Source: Skermanella mucosa
GTDB lineage: Bacteria > Pseudomonadota > Alphaproteobacteria > Azospirillales > Azospirillaceae
Reading direction: 5' to 3'
NCBI RefSeq assembly: GCF_016765655.2
Contig: NZ_CP086106.1
Span: 6,036,501 to 6,100,500 of the forward strand
Length of the DNA: 64,000 nucleotides
In this document: positions 17,370 to 27,000 of the stretch, one piece after another
How positions within the stretch are numbered: position 1 is the stretch's first letter
How the letters are laid out: each line of letters begins with the position of its first letter
Made by a program: the position numbers and the translations under genes
The notes under the pieces: model-generated
The model's input: the letters and a program-made list of their open reading frames with translations, nothing else
Databases searched by the model: none
What the model was told of the DNA's origin: nothing

Positions 17370-19139
17370 TCACGCCTTCATCAGGTGGGTGGGGTTCTTC
17401 AGGTATTTGCCGACCACGGCGTCGGCCGCCCAGTAGGCCAGCGCGCCGACCGCGCCGGTCGGGTTGTAGCCGGCGTTCTGCGGGAAGACCGAGGCGCCGA
17501 GGACGAACAGGTTGTGGGCATCCCAGGACTGGAGGTACCGGTTGACCGCGCTGGTCGAGGGATCGGTGCCCATCGGCGTGCCGCCGGTGTTGTGGCTGGA
17601 CTGGTAGGGCACCACGTCGAAGTCGCCCTTGCGCGGGTTGGCCGCGATGTGGGTGGCGCCCATCGCCTTGGCGATGCCGGCGCCCTTCTCCGTCAGGAAG
17701 GCCGACATCTTCCGGTCGTTGTCGGTCAGGTTGTAGGTCATCCGGATCAGCGGCCGGCCCAGGACGTCCCTGTAGGTCGGGTCCAGGTCCAGGTAGTTGC
17801 CCCGGCTGGCATAGTTGGAGCCCTGGCAGTTCATGCTGGCGGCGCGCCGGTACCACTGCGCGGTCGCCTGCTTCCACTCCGATCCCCAGCGCGGCGTGCC
17901 CGGCGGCACCGGCCGGTTCAGGATCGGGCGGCCGTTGGTCGAGTTCAGCGCGATGTAGCCGCCGCCCAGGAAGTCCAGGTCCTTGTGGTCGAAATTGTCG
18001 CCGTTGAAGTCGTCGATCACCATGCCGAGCGAGCCGGCGCCCATGAAGGGGTTCAGCTCCTTGTCCTGGAAGAAGACGCCGACCGCGGACTGGATCTGGT
18101 GGCAGTAGTTGCGCCCGACCACGCCCTTGCCGGTACGGGGGTCGTAGGGCCGGCCGATGCCGGAATGCAGCATCATGTGGGTATTGCCGAACACCCAGGC
18201 CGACAGCACGACGATGCCGGCCGGCTGCTCGATCTCCTCGCCGGTGCGCAGGTCGACATAGACGACCGCGGTCACCTTCTTGCCCGACTTGTCGTAGACC
18301 AGACGGCTGGCGTAGCAGCGGTCGCGGATCTCGACCTTGGGCTCCTTGGCGAGCACGGGCAGCAGGGTGGTGTTGGGGCTCGACTTGGCGTTGGCCTCGC
18401 AGCCGAACCGCTCGCAGTGGCCGCAATACTGGCAGGCGCCGAGCCGGACGCCTTCCGGGTTCACGTAGGGCGCGCTCATGTTGCCGGCGGGCGCCGGGAA
18501 CGGGTGGTAGCCCAGGCCGGACGCCGCCTCGCCGAACATCACGCCGGCCAGCGAGGGCTTGAGCGGCTTGTTGGGATATTCGGCGCTGCGCCAGCCCTCG
18601 TAGGGGTTGCCGCCGGGATGGATCTTGCCCCGGATGTTGCCGGCCTTGCCCGACAGGCCGCAAAGCTTCTCGAACCGGTCGTAATGGCCTTCCAGCTCGT
18701 CATAGGTGACGCCCCAGTCGGCGATCAGCATGTCGTCGGGGATCTTCTTCCTGCCGTAGCGCTCGGTCAGGTGGCTGCGCAGGGTGTGGTCGCTGGGCAG
18801 GAACCGGTAGGTCTGCGCGTTCCAGTGCGTGCCCATGCCGCCGACGCCGTCGCCCGGCAGGAAGGCGCCGAACCGGCGCATCGGCAGCGCCGCCTTGTCC
18901 GCGGAGTGCCGGAAAGTGACGGTTTCCTGCGCCGGATCCTGCATCAGCTCCTGGCGGACCGAGAAGCGCAGCTCGTCGCGGATGTTGGGCAGGGTGAAAT
19001 CGTCGCCGGGAACGCGGTTGGCGCCGCGTTCGAGCGCCACGACGCTCAGCCCGGCCTTGCTCAATTCCCGGGCCATGATGCTCCCGGTCCAGCCCATGCC
19101 GACCAGGACGGCATCGACTTCCTTCAGTTTCTTGACCAT
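17370..19139 (-). CDS. GMC-family FAD dehydrogenase, gluconate 2-dehydrogenase-like large subunit
   Basis: A 589-residue flavoprotein of the GMC family. The N-terminal FAD-binding motif is AVLVGMGWTGSIMARELSKAG (G-x-G-x-x-G, residues 11-31). The C-terminal half contains SSHNTGGTPMGTDP with the conserved catalytic His and NLFVLGASVFPQNAGYNPTG, the terminal FAD-binding block. CQYCGHCERFGCEANAKSSP near residue 235 is the cysteine-rich insert seen in this membrane-bound alcohol/gluconate/2-ketogluconate dehydrogenase branch and may bind an Fe-S cluster. It oxidises a sugar or sugar acid in the periplasm, passing electrons to the neighbouring cytochrome c. It has no own signal peptide; it is probably carried by the Tat signal of the small subunit. 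Confidence 0.88.
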   Translation of the reverse strand: MVKKLKEVDAVLVGMGWTGSIMARELSKAGLSVVALERGANRVPGDDFTLPNIRDELRFSVRQELMQDPAQETVTFRHSADKAALPMRRFGAFLPGDGVGGMGTHWNAQTYRFLPSDHTLRSHLTERYGRKKIPDDMLIADWGVTYDELEGHYDRFEKLCGLSGKAGNIRGKIHPGGNPYEGWRSAEYPNKPLKPSLAGVMFGEAASGLGYHPFPAPAGNMSAPYVNPEGVRLGACQYCGHCERFGCEANAKSSPNTTLLPVLAKEPKVEIRDRCYASRLVYDKSGKKVTAVVYVDLRTGEEIEQPAGIVVLSAWVFGNTHMMLHSGIGRPYDPRTGKGVVGRNYCHQIQSAVGVFFQDKELNPFMGAGSLGMVIDDFNGDNFDHKDLDFLGGGYIALNSTNGRPILNRPVPPGTPRWGSEWKQATAQWYRRAASMNCQGSNYASRGNYLDLDPTYRDVLGRPLIRMTYNLTDNDRKMSAFLTEKGAGIAKAMGATHIAANPRKGDFDVVPYQSSHNTGGTPMGTDPSTSAVNRYLQSWDAHNLFVLGASVFPQNAGYNPTGAVGALAYWAADAVVGKYLKNPTHLMKA

Positions 19140-19185
19140 GTCTTTTGTCTCTACCCTTGATTTACTTCGAGATCGCCGGCGCGTC

Positions 19186-19947
19186 TTACGAGAAGTCCGC
19201 GATCGACTGCGGCTCGGCCTCGTAGCGCTTGCCGCGATAGGTCTCGATCTTGTCGGCGTAGGTCGCGGGCAGGCCCGGGTAGCCGATCATCCGCCACGAC
19301 GCCATGCCGCGATTGCCGCCGTACATCGGGTCGGAGAAGAAGCCCTCCATCACCATCTGGAGCAGCGCGTTGAAGAACGGCTTGGAGCCGATCGCGGCGA
19401 ACTCGGCCTTGCCGGCGTCCATCGCCTTCAGCGCTTCCGCGACCTGGGGTCCGTCCAGGCCGTCGAGCTCCTTGCCGTAGGTCGTCTTGACCCAGGCGTT
19501 GGCGGCGGCGATGCCGGCCCGGAAGAACTCCAGCGGGACCAGGGGCGACTGGTTGCCGGTTCCCGGCTGCGGGGTGCTGAACGGGCCGGACCGGTACAGG
19601 CGGGCGCCGGCGCCGTAGGCCCCGGCGAGCTGCCGGTCGATATAGGTCACGACGCCGCACTCCGACCCCGACGGCGACAGGTCGTCGGCCGGGATGATGG
19701 CGTCGGCGGCGGCCCCGATGAAGGCCGCCTCGGCCGCGGTCAGGACCTGCATCGGCTCCGGGACGTATTCCGGAGCGGATGCCGCCGCCGGGGAGGCCGG
19801 GGCGGGAGCCTGGGGAGCGGCTTGCGGGGCGGCTTCGGGGGCCGCGATGGCCAGGTCGGAGGCCGCGAAGGCCCCCGCGGTGGTCACGGCGGCGGTTCCC
19901 GCCGCGGCGCCGATCAGGAACCGGCGGCGGGGTAGTGATTCGGTCAT
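19186..19947 (-). CDS. Gluconate 2-dehydrogenase subunit 3-like protein with Tat signal
   Basis: A 253-residue small subunit of the GMC dehydrogenase complex. The start is set at ATG 19947, so that the protein begins MTESLPRRRFLIGAAAG, a clear twin-arginine signal, followed by an Ala/Pro-rich linker (residues 25-65). The mature part begins MQVLTAAEAAFIGAAADAIIPADDLSPSG, the hallmark of gluconate 2-dehydrogenase subunit 3, and ends with GYPGLPATYADKIETYRG. It lies 46 bases upstream of the GMC subunit. The family's role is to carry the folded flavoprotein subunit across the membrane and stabilise it. The upstream alternative at 19998 would overlap the chemoreceptor gene. Confidence 0.87.
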   Translation of the reverse strand: MTESLPRRRFLIGAAAGTAAVTTAGAFAASDLAIAAPEAAPQAAPQAPAPASPAAASAPEYVPEPMQVLTAAEAAFIGAAADAIIPADDLSPSGSECGVVTYIDRQLAGAYGAGARLYRSGPFSTPQPGTGNQSPLVPLEFFRAGIAAANAWVKTTYGKELDGLDGPQVAEALKAMDAGKAEFAAIGSKPFFNALLQMVMEGFFSDPMYGGNRGMASWRMIGYPGLPATYADKIETYRGKRYEAEPQSIADFS

Positions 19948-19994
19948 GTCTCTGCTGGTCCTCGATAGTGTACGCGTGACTGTCCCGGCGGGGC

Positions 19995-21959
19995 TCACGC
20001 GGCCCGGATGGTCGCCAGGAACTGGCTGGCCTCGGCGCTGAGCCGGGCGGACTGGGTGGCAAGCTCGTCGGCCGACGCGACGACTTTGGTGGCGGCGCTG
20101 CCGGTCTCGTTGGCGGCCGCTGTCACCGATCCGATGGTGGAGGAGACCTCCTGGGTGCCCTGGGCCGCCTGCTGGACGTTGCGGGCGATCTCCTGGGTGG
20201 CGGCGCCCTGCTCCTCGACGGCGCTGGAGACCGAGGCGGTGATGCCGCTCAGTTCCTGGATGCGGGCGGCGATGCCGCGGACCGCGGCGGCGGCCTTTTC
20301 CGTCTCGGACTGGATCTCCCCGACCTGGGCCTGGATGTCCTCGGTCGCCTTGGAGGTCTGGGTGGCAAGCTGCTTGACCTCCGACGCCACGACCGCGAAG
20401 CCCTTGCCGGCCTCCCCCGCCCGCGCCGCCTCGATGGTCGCGTTCAGCGCCAGCAGGTTGGTCTGGGAGGCGATCTGCTGGATCATCTGGACGATCTCGC
20501 CGATCCGCTGGGCGGAGCCGGTGAGGCCCGACACGATGGCGTCGGTCACCCGGCCCTCCTCGCTGGCCTTGAGCGCCACCTGGGAGGCGCTGGAGGTCTG
20601 CCGGGCGATCTCCCCGATCGAGGAGGACAGCTCCTCCGCCGCGGTGGCGACGGTCTGCACGTTGGCCGAGGTCTGCTCGGACGCGGAGCCGACCGCCATC
20701 GTCTGGCGCTGGGTCTCCTCCGCCGTGGCCGACATGGACTGTGCGGCGGCGCGCATGTCGCTGGCGGCGCCGGAGACGGCGTCGATGACGTGCCGGATGC
20801 TTTCCTCGAAGCTGTCGGCCAGCCGGTTCATGGCGCGCCGGCGCTCCTCCTCGGCGGCGGCGCGATCGGCTTCCTGGCGCCCGCGCAGGGTCTCGGCCTC
20901 GATCATGGAGTTCTTGAACACCTCGACCGCCTCGGCCATGGTGCCCAGCTCGTCGCGCCGGTCGCGGCCGGGGATCTCGGCGGCGGTGTCGCCCGCGGAC
21001 AGGCGCCGCATCGCCTGGCGCAGACGCTCGATCGGACGGGTCAGGCCGCGGCCGACCATCAGCGCCACCAGGACGGCGGCGAGCAGCACGGCGCCGGTGG
21101 CGGTGCCGAGATACCAGCGGGTGCCGGTCTCGATCGCGACGAAGCCGGAGATGTTCTGGACCAGCTCGACGACGGCGACCGGCTCGCCCGCGAAATTCTT
21201 CAGCTGGCCGAGATAGAGCGCCACCGGATGGCCGTCCAGCCCGGTCCGGCGCAGCACGTCCGCGCCGTCGAGCGCCGCGGCCAGTTCCTCCGGGGTCGCC
21301 AGGGTCTTCCCGGCCAGGCTGCTGCCCAGCGTGGCGAAGGCGTCGCCCTGCTTGCGGTGGACCGCGAAATCGACGCCGAACCGGGACTTGATCCCCTCGA
21401 CGAAGGCCGGGCCGAAGGTGATGCCGATGTCGATCGCGCCGACGAACCGGCCGTCGCGGGTGACGGGGCCGACGCTGTAGACGCCCAGATTGTCGCGGCC
21501 GGGCTCGATCCCGGTCACGCCGCGCCCGGTCCGGTTGACCAGTGCCACCGTGCGCCGGCGCTGCGAGACGTCGTCGCCGAAGCTCTTGGGATCGTGGACC
21601 CGGTAGGTCGTGATGCCCGGCGGCTTGGTGAAGGACCAGGGACCCACGCCGAGGGTCTTGGACGCCTTCTGCGCCTGGGCCAGCGCGGCGCCCAGGGCAT
21701 CACGGTCGTCCGCGTCGAGGGCCGCCTGGACCTCGGGAAGGTTGCCGACCACGGCGGCCACAGCCGCGGCGGTGCGGCCCTCGTACTCGAAGGCGGCGAC
21801 GACGCTCTCGTACTGAAGCCGCATCTCGCGTTCCAGGGCGAGGCTGGTGACCTCGGTCTGCTTCATCGTCGCGAAAACGCAAAGGACGCCGGAGGCGACG
21901 GCGGCGGTCGCCGAAATGGCGACGACCAGCCTCATGGCAATGGAGCGGATTTTAAACAT
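19995..21959 (-). CDS. Methyl-accepting chemotaxis protein
   Basis: A 654-residue transmembrane chemoreceptor. The start is set at ATG 21959 ([18 protein letters not shown]), which has CGGAAG upstream and puts TM1 at the N-terminus. A periplasmic single-Cache-type sensor (about residues 40-275) contains [19 protein letters not shown] and [17 protein letters not shown]2 lies near residues 280-305, followed by a HAMP domain ([19 protein letters not shown]) and the cytoplasmic signalling domain with the hairpin tip [32 protein letters not shown]. The ligand is unknown; sCache receptors commonly bind small carboxylates. Its position just upstream of the GMC dehydrogenase operon allows a link to the same substrate. 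Confidence 0.93.
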   Translation of the reverse strand: MFKIRSIAMRLVVAISATAAVASGVLCVFATMKQTEVTSLALEREMRLQYESVVAAFEYEGRTAAAVAAVVGNLPEVQAALDADDRDALGAALAQAQKASKTLGVGPWSFTKPPGITTYRVHDPKSFGDDVSQRRRTVALVNRTGRGVTGIEPGRDNLGVYSVGPVTRDGRFVGAIDIGITFGPAFVEGIKSRFGVDFAVHRKQGDAFATLGSSLAGKTLATPEELAAALDGADVLRRTGLDGHPVALYLGQLKNFAGEPVAVVELVQNISGFVAIETGTRWYLGTATGAVLLAAVLVALMVGRGLTRPIERLRQAMRRLSAGDTAAEIPGRDRRDELGTMAEAVEVFKNSMIEAETLRGRQEADRAAAEEERRRAMNRLADSFEESIRHVIDAVSGAASDMRAAAQSMSATAEETQRQTMAVGSASEQTSANVQTVATAAEELSSSIGEIARQTSSASQVALKASEEGRVTDAIVSGLTGSAQRIGEIVQMIQQIASQTNLLALNATIEAARAGEAGKGFAVVASEVKQLATQTSKATEDIQAQVGEIQSETEKAAAAVRGIAARIQELSGITASVSSAVEEQGAATQEIARNVQQAAQGTQEVSSTIGSVTAAANETGSAATKVVASADELATQSARLSAEASQFLATIRAA

Positions 21960-22466
21960 GATCAATACTTCCGGATCGGGCACTGCACTGGACGGCCGGG
22001 AGGCGGCGGCGCAGTGGAACCAGCCGCGCGCCGCCCGTTTCGGAGTTCGTCAGGCCGGATCTTCAGCACGGATTTCTTGCTGAAATAATAATGATGCAAG
22101 TAATTTTATTATTAATTGCGAGTTCTTATTATTACCTAAGCGATACTTGCGGCTGGGATCTTCAATACCGGAGTGCCTGTCGACGGTATTTTCGTCCCTG
22201 CGAGCGGATCGAAAAAGAGGTTGGATGCACAGGAATTATGCATGAGGCATCCCATGTCGCCTCACGTTCAACGAATCCCTCGCCTGAAAGTCAGAGGCTC
22301 TCTTCAATGAATATTCCCGTAGGATTCTGGCGCAGCTTTACTTTCTGTTTACCTTAATATCTCAAATAAAGGGCAAGTTCAAGATTGACACCCGCGCCAC
22401 CGTCCATCTAATCCGTTCGAAGGAAATCCAGAGAAGCTTTTCATTAGAAGGGTTCTGTCGCCGACC
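21960..22466. other. Intergenic region between chemoreceptor and TIR gene
   Basis: About 500 bases without a convincing gene. The part from 22080 to 22390 is much AT-richer than the surrounding coding DNA (runs such as ATTTTATTATTAATTGC), which suits divergent promoters for the chemoreceptor and the TIR-nSTAND pair and also a horizontally acquired flank. I could not place a confident -35/-10 pair. Confidence 0.4.
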
Positions 22467-24014
22467 ATGCCAAGCGTCTTCATCAGCTACGCGCGGGTCG
22501 ACGACACCCTGCCTCCGAAGGGGGCGGACGGGGTCGGATGGATTTCCCATTTCCACGAGGCGCTGAGCTATGGTCTCAAGGCCTGGGGCCGCAGCGACCT
22601 GAAGATCTGGCGCGACGCGTACGAGATCGACGGTTCCCAGGACTTCAAGAAACGCATCGAGGAGGGAGTGGACGGCTGCGACATCTTCCTGGCGGTCCAT
22701 TCCACGGACTATTACGGCCGCGATTGGTGCCGGATGGAGCTGGAGCGCTTCCATGCCCGGACCGACAACCCGCCGCCCAGCCGGGAATGCCTGATCAGGA
22801 TCGGGATCCATGACGTTCCCAGGGACCGGTGGCCCGCCGAGTTCGGCGGGCGGGCCGGTTTCGACTTCTTCAGCGGGAACCTGCGATCCGGCGACTACCA
22901 GCCTTTCTACTGGTTCGGCAGAATATCCACGAACCACTATCTGGAGCGTATCCGGGAACTGGTCACCGCAATCAACCGGCTGGTGCCCCGGGCGCCTGCC
23001 ATCGGGGAAACGGTGGGTGGGGAAACGGCGGGCGGGACCCCGACGAAAGCCACGAAGGCCGGCGGTCCCGTCGTCTTCGTGGCCTGGACGGCCGCCGACA
23101 TGGCCGAGGCCCGGGCGCGGGTCGTGACCGAGCTGACGGCCCGGGGCTTCACGCCCCTGCCGCTGGAGCCGGAACCCCTGTCCGACCCCGCGGCGGCGAA
23201 GCTGCTGGCGCAGCAGACCATCGACCAGGCCGAAGCGCTGGTCCACCTGATCGGTGAGCAGAAACATATCGACGGCAGGGACGGCACGGTCCACAGGGAC
23301 TTGGTCCGCCGCCAGCTGGAATGGTCGGGCTCCCGGGTCGACGAGGCGGCCCCGCCCGGGGCGCCCAGCCGGTTCCTCTGGCTGCCCGCCTTCCCGGGGC
23401 TGCGCGACGCCGAAGGGAAGCCGGTCCACCGCCCGGACGCGCTGGTGCTGCTGGAACGGTTCTGCGCGCCGAGGGACAGCGACGTGCCGGAGAACGGCGA
23501 TCTGCTGACCTTCATCCAGGTCCTGACGGCGCGGCTGCGCCCGGCCGGCACGCCCGAACCGGGCACCGGCGGGGAAGAGGAGGACGAGCCCGGGCTGCTC
23601 GCCGTGTGGGCCGATCCGGCGGACGCGGCGGACGCGGTCGCGGTCGCCCGCAGCCTGAAGGCGGAGGGCCTGAAGCCCAGGATCCCCGATTTCGACGCCG
23701 CGGACCCTATGGACGTCCAGCTGGCCGGGATCCTGCCGCTGGTTTCGTCCGTCGTCATCTGCTGGCGCGACGGTCCCGCCGAGACGGTCCGCGCGCTGCT
23801 CAAGACCCTGCGCCGCCCGCGCCCGCCGGGAGCGAGGAGGCGCCCCGCCCCCGCGCTGTGGCTGGTGAAGATTCCCGGAAGCCCCGATGCCGAGGCGGCC
23901 AAGGCCCGGTTCTTCGACGGCGACCTGGAGGAGGCCGAGATCGACGATCCGCGCCGGGCGGCCGAAGCGCTGCGTCCCCTGGTGCGGCAGGTACGCGAAG
24001 GAGCGGCCCGATGA
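22467..24014 (+). CDS. TIR-domain protein with two further TIR-like repeats
   Basis: A 515-residue protein. Residues 1-150 are a TIR domain: MPSVFISYARVDD (first strand and AA loop), KIWRDAYEIDGSQDFKKRIEEGVDGCDIFLAVHSTDY, and WCRMELERF, where Glu91 is at the place of the catalytic glutamate of NAD-consuming TIRs. Two more segments look like degenerate TIR/Rossmann repeats: residues about 198-275 (VVFVAWTAADMAEARARVV, then IDQAEALVHLIGE) and about 375-460 (LLAVWADPADAADAVAVARSL, then ILPLVSSVVICWRD). There is no membrane segment. The stop codon overlaps the start of the nSTAND gene as ATGA, so the two are translationally coupled. Role inferred: effector of a STAND-type immune switch that depletes NAD or makes a nucleotide signal. 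Confidence 0.8.
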   Translation: MPSVFISYARVDDTLPPKGADGVGWISHFHEALSYGLKAWGRSDLKIWRDAYEIDGSQDFKKRIEEGVDGCDIFLAVHSTDYYGRDWCRMELERFHARTDNPPPSRECLIRIGIHDVPRDRWPAEFGGRAGFDFFSGNLRSGDYQPFYWFGRISTNHYLERIRELVTAINRLVPRAPAIGETVGGETAGGTPTKATKAGGPVVFVAWTAADMAEARARVVTELTARGFTPLPLEPEPLSDPAAAKLLAQQTIDQAEALVHLIGEQKHIDGRDGTVHRDLVRRQLEWSGSRVDEAAPPGAPSRFLWLPAFPGLRDAEGKPVHRPDALVLLERFCAPRDSDVPENGDLLTFIQVLTARLRPAGTPEPGTGGEEEDEPGLLAVWADPADAADAVAVARSLKAEGLKPRIPDFDAADPMDVQLAGILPLVSSVVICWRDGPAETVRALLKTLRRPRPPGARRRPAPALWLVKIPGSPDAEAAKARFFDGDLEEAEIDDPRRAAEALRPLVRQVREGAAR

Positions 24015-27000
24015 GCGGCCCCGGCCCCTGGTGCTCGGCGGAGCGCCCGTTTCCCGGCCTGCGGCCGTTCCAGAAGCAGGACGCCGACTGGTTCTTCGGC
24101 CGGGACGCCCAGAGCACGGCCTTGTACCGGCTGGTCCGCGAGTCCCGGTTCGTCGCCGTGGTCGGCGCGTCGGGAAGCGGCAAGTCGTCGCTGGTCAAGG
24201 CGGGCCTGCTGCCGCGGCTGGAGCGCGCCTCGTCCCTCTCCGGTTCACCCTGGCACCTGTTCGAGACCCGCCCCGGCAATGCCCCGATCCGCCGGCTGGC
24301 GGAGGTCCTGGCCGGCCTGGATCCGGAGGTCCGCGGCGCCCCGGCGGAGCCCGCCGGAGAGATCGACGCCCGGCGCATCGCCCGCTTCGCCGACCGGCAG
24401 GAGCGGCTGGGGCTTGCGCGCTGGGGAATCGCGCCGCTGCTGAACGGCATGTCGGACGGCCTCGCCCGGGCGGTGGACCTCGCCCCGGACGCGGCGGCGG
24501 CCGACCGCGTCCTGTTGGTGGTCGACCAGTTCGAGGAGCTGTTCCGGTTCGGCGAGGAAGCGGAGGGGGAGGAGCGCGCCGCCCGGCGCGAGGAGGCCCG
24601 CGCCTTCGTCGAGCTTCTGCTGCGCGGGGCGGGCGATCCCTCCGGCCGGCTGACGGTGCTGGTCACCATGCGCTCGGACTTCTTCGGCGACTGCGGCCGG
24701 TTCCATGGTCTGGCCGAGGCGGTCAGCGCATCCCAGTACCTGGTGCCCCAGCTCGACCGCGAATCGCTGGTCCCGATCATCCGCCGGCCGGTGGAGCAGG
24801 CGGGCGCCGGGATCGATCCGCTGCTGGTCCAGACCCTGCTGCTGGACCGGGAGGAGAGCGATCGCCTGCCGGTCCTCCAGCACGTCCTGATGCGGCTGTG
24901 GTCGATCGCCGGGGAGCGTCCGGGGGTCCGCCACCTCGCCCTGGAGGACTACCGCCGGATCGGCGGGCTGGAGGAGGCGCTGTCGCGCCACGCCGAGGAG
25001 GTCCGCAAGGAAATCGAGGATTGGACCGACGGCATTCCCGCCGGGGCGCTGGTCGAGCGCCTGTTCAAGGAACTGACCGACACCGACCGGCAGAACCGGG
25101 CGATCCGGCGCCGGCGCACCGTCGCCGAACTGGAGGCGGTCGCCGCCGCCGGCCCCGACGGCCGGATCGATCCGGCGCGGGCGGTCGCTCTGCACCGCGT
25201 CATCGACCGGTTCCGGGAGCCGGACTGCTCCTTCCTGGTGCCGTCGCCCGTCGAGGTCCCGGAGCTTACCGCCGAGCACCAGATCGATATCGGGCACGAG
25301 GCGCTGATCCGCCGCTGGCGGGCGATCGCCGGCGAGGCACCGAACGCGAACGACGGCGAGGCGGAGCAGTGGCGCCGGCTGGGCTGGCTGGAGCAGGAGC
25401 GCCGCGACGGCGACAGCTGGCGGCTGCTGCTCTCGGCGGCGCAGGAGTGGGACAGGACCCCGGCGGCGGGCAAGCCCGGCAAGCTTCTCCCGGAAACGGC
25501 GGAGAGGAAACGCTGGCGCGCCCGGGTCAGCGCGACGGCGGCCTGGGCGGACCGCCATGGCGGCGGGCTGGCGCTGGTGGACGCCTTCCTGGCGGCCTGC
25601 GAGAAGGCGCGGCTGCGCCGGCGGACCTGGGCCCGGCTCATGGCCGGCGCGCTGGTCGCGACGGTCTGCGTCATCGTGGCGGCGGGCTTCATGGCCTTCG
25701 AAAGGGTGTCGGAGGAGCGCAACCACGCGATGGAGCTGGCACTCCGCTATTCCGACCGGCTGGCCGACGACGCGCTCCGCGAATTGGGCACCGGGGAGAC
25801 CGGGGCGGCGGCGAACCTGATCGCCGAGGCCTTTCCCGACTGGGTGGACGATCCGCTCCCCTGGCGGGACACCCTGCCCCACCGGGCGCTGGAGCAGATC
25901 CTCGCCAGTCGGCCGGCGGCGCGGGGGGAATGGCTCATCGAGACGGGCTACAACAACGCTGTCTTCGCGCTGTCGCCCGATGGGCGCCATGTGGCGGCCG
26001 GATCGCTGGATGGGGATTCGATTACGGTATGGGACACCGGGAACCGCGAACGCGTCTGGAAGACACCGCCGTCCGCCGAGGGGCGGTTCCAGTACCAGGG
26101 GCTTTCGTCCCCCGTGTTCAGTCCGGACGGCCGGCGGCTGGTAGCACGCTGGAGCGAAGGAAAAGTCAGGGTCTTCGATGCCGCGACCGGCGCCCTGGTC
26201 GCGGAGTTCGAGGGGCATGACGAGGATCTGAACGCGGTGGCGATGAACCCGGCGGGGGACCGGATCGCCAGCGTGGGGGACGACCGCACCCTCCGTCTGT
26301 GGCGGATCGGCTCCGCGGGCGCCGAGGCGGTGGTCCGGCACAATGCGCGGGTGACGGCGGTGGTGTGGTCACCCGACGGAAGCCGCCTCGCGACCGCGAC
26401 CGAATACGGGCTCGTCACCCTTTTCGACGTGACGGGGGCGGAGCCGAGGGCCCTGGAGAAGTCCGCGCCCCGCTTGCGTTACATCACCGCCCTCCGGTTC
26501 TCGCCCGACGGCGGAACGCTCGCGGCCGGCGACGCCGCCGGACAGGTTCTCTTGGCGAGCTTCGGACCGGCCGGCACGATCGCGAAAACCATTACCATCG
26601 AGGCGCACACGCGGGTGGTCCGGGACCTCCTGTTCACGAACGACGGCAAGCTGCTGCTGACCGGCGGATGGACCGACGGGGTCGCCGCCTGGGACTCCGT
26701 CACCGGACAGGCGGTCGGAACCCTTCAAGCCGTCCCGGGTATAGACGTGATGGTCCAGCCGGCGGGAACCGGCGATCTCGCCATGGTCATGGACGACGGC
26801 ACCATGGCGGTGAGGAAGCTGGACACCCTGGCTCCCCCGAAGAGCCGCTTTCGGATACCGGAATTGAGTGCTGTGGCGATCGCCGCGGGAAACTCGGGAC
26901 CCGTTTCGCTCTGGTGGGACGGCCATTCCGGCCTGGAACAGCGGGTCGATTCCGCCGCCGGAATCACGCTGACCAAATTGCCGACCGGCGGCCGCATGCC

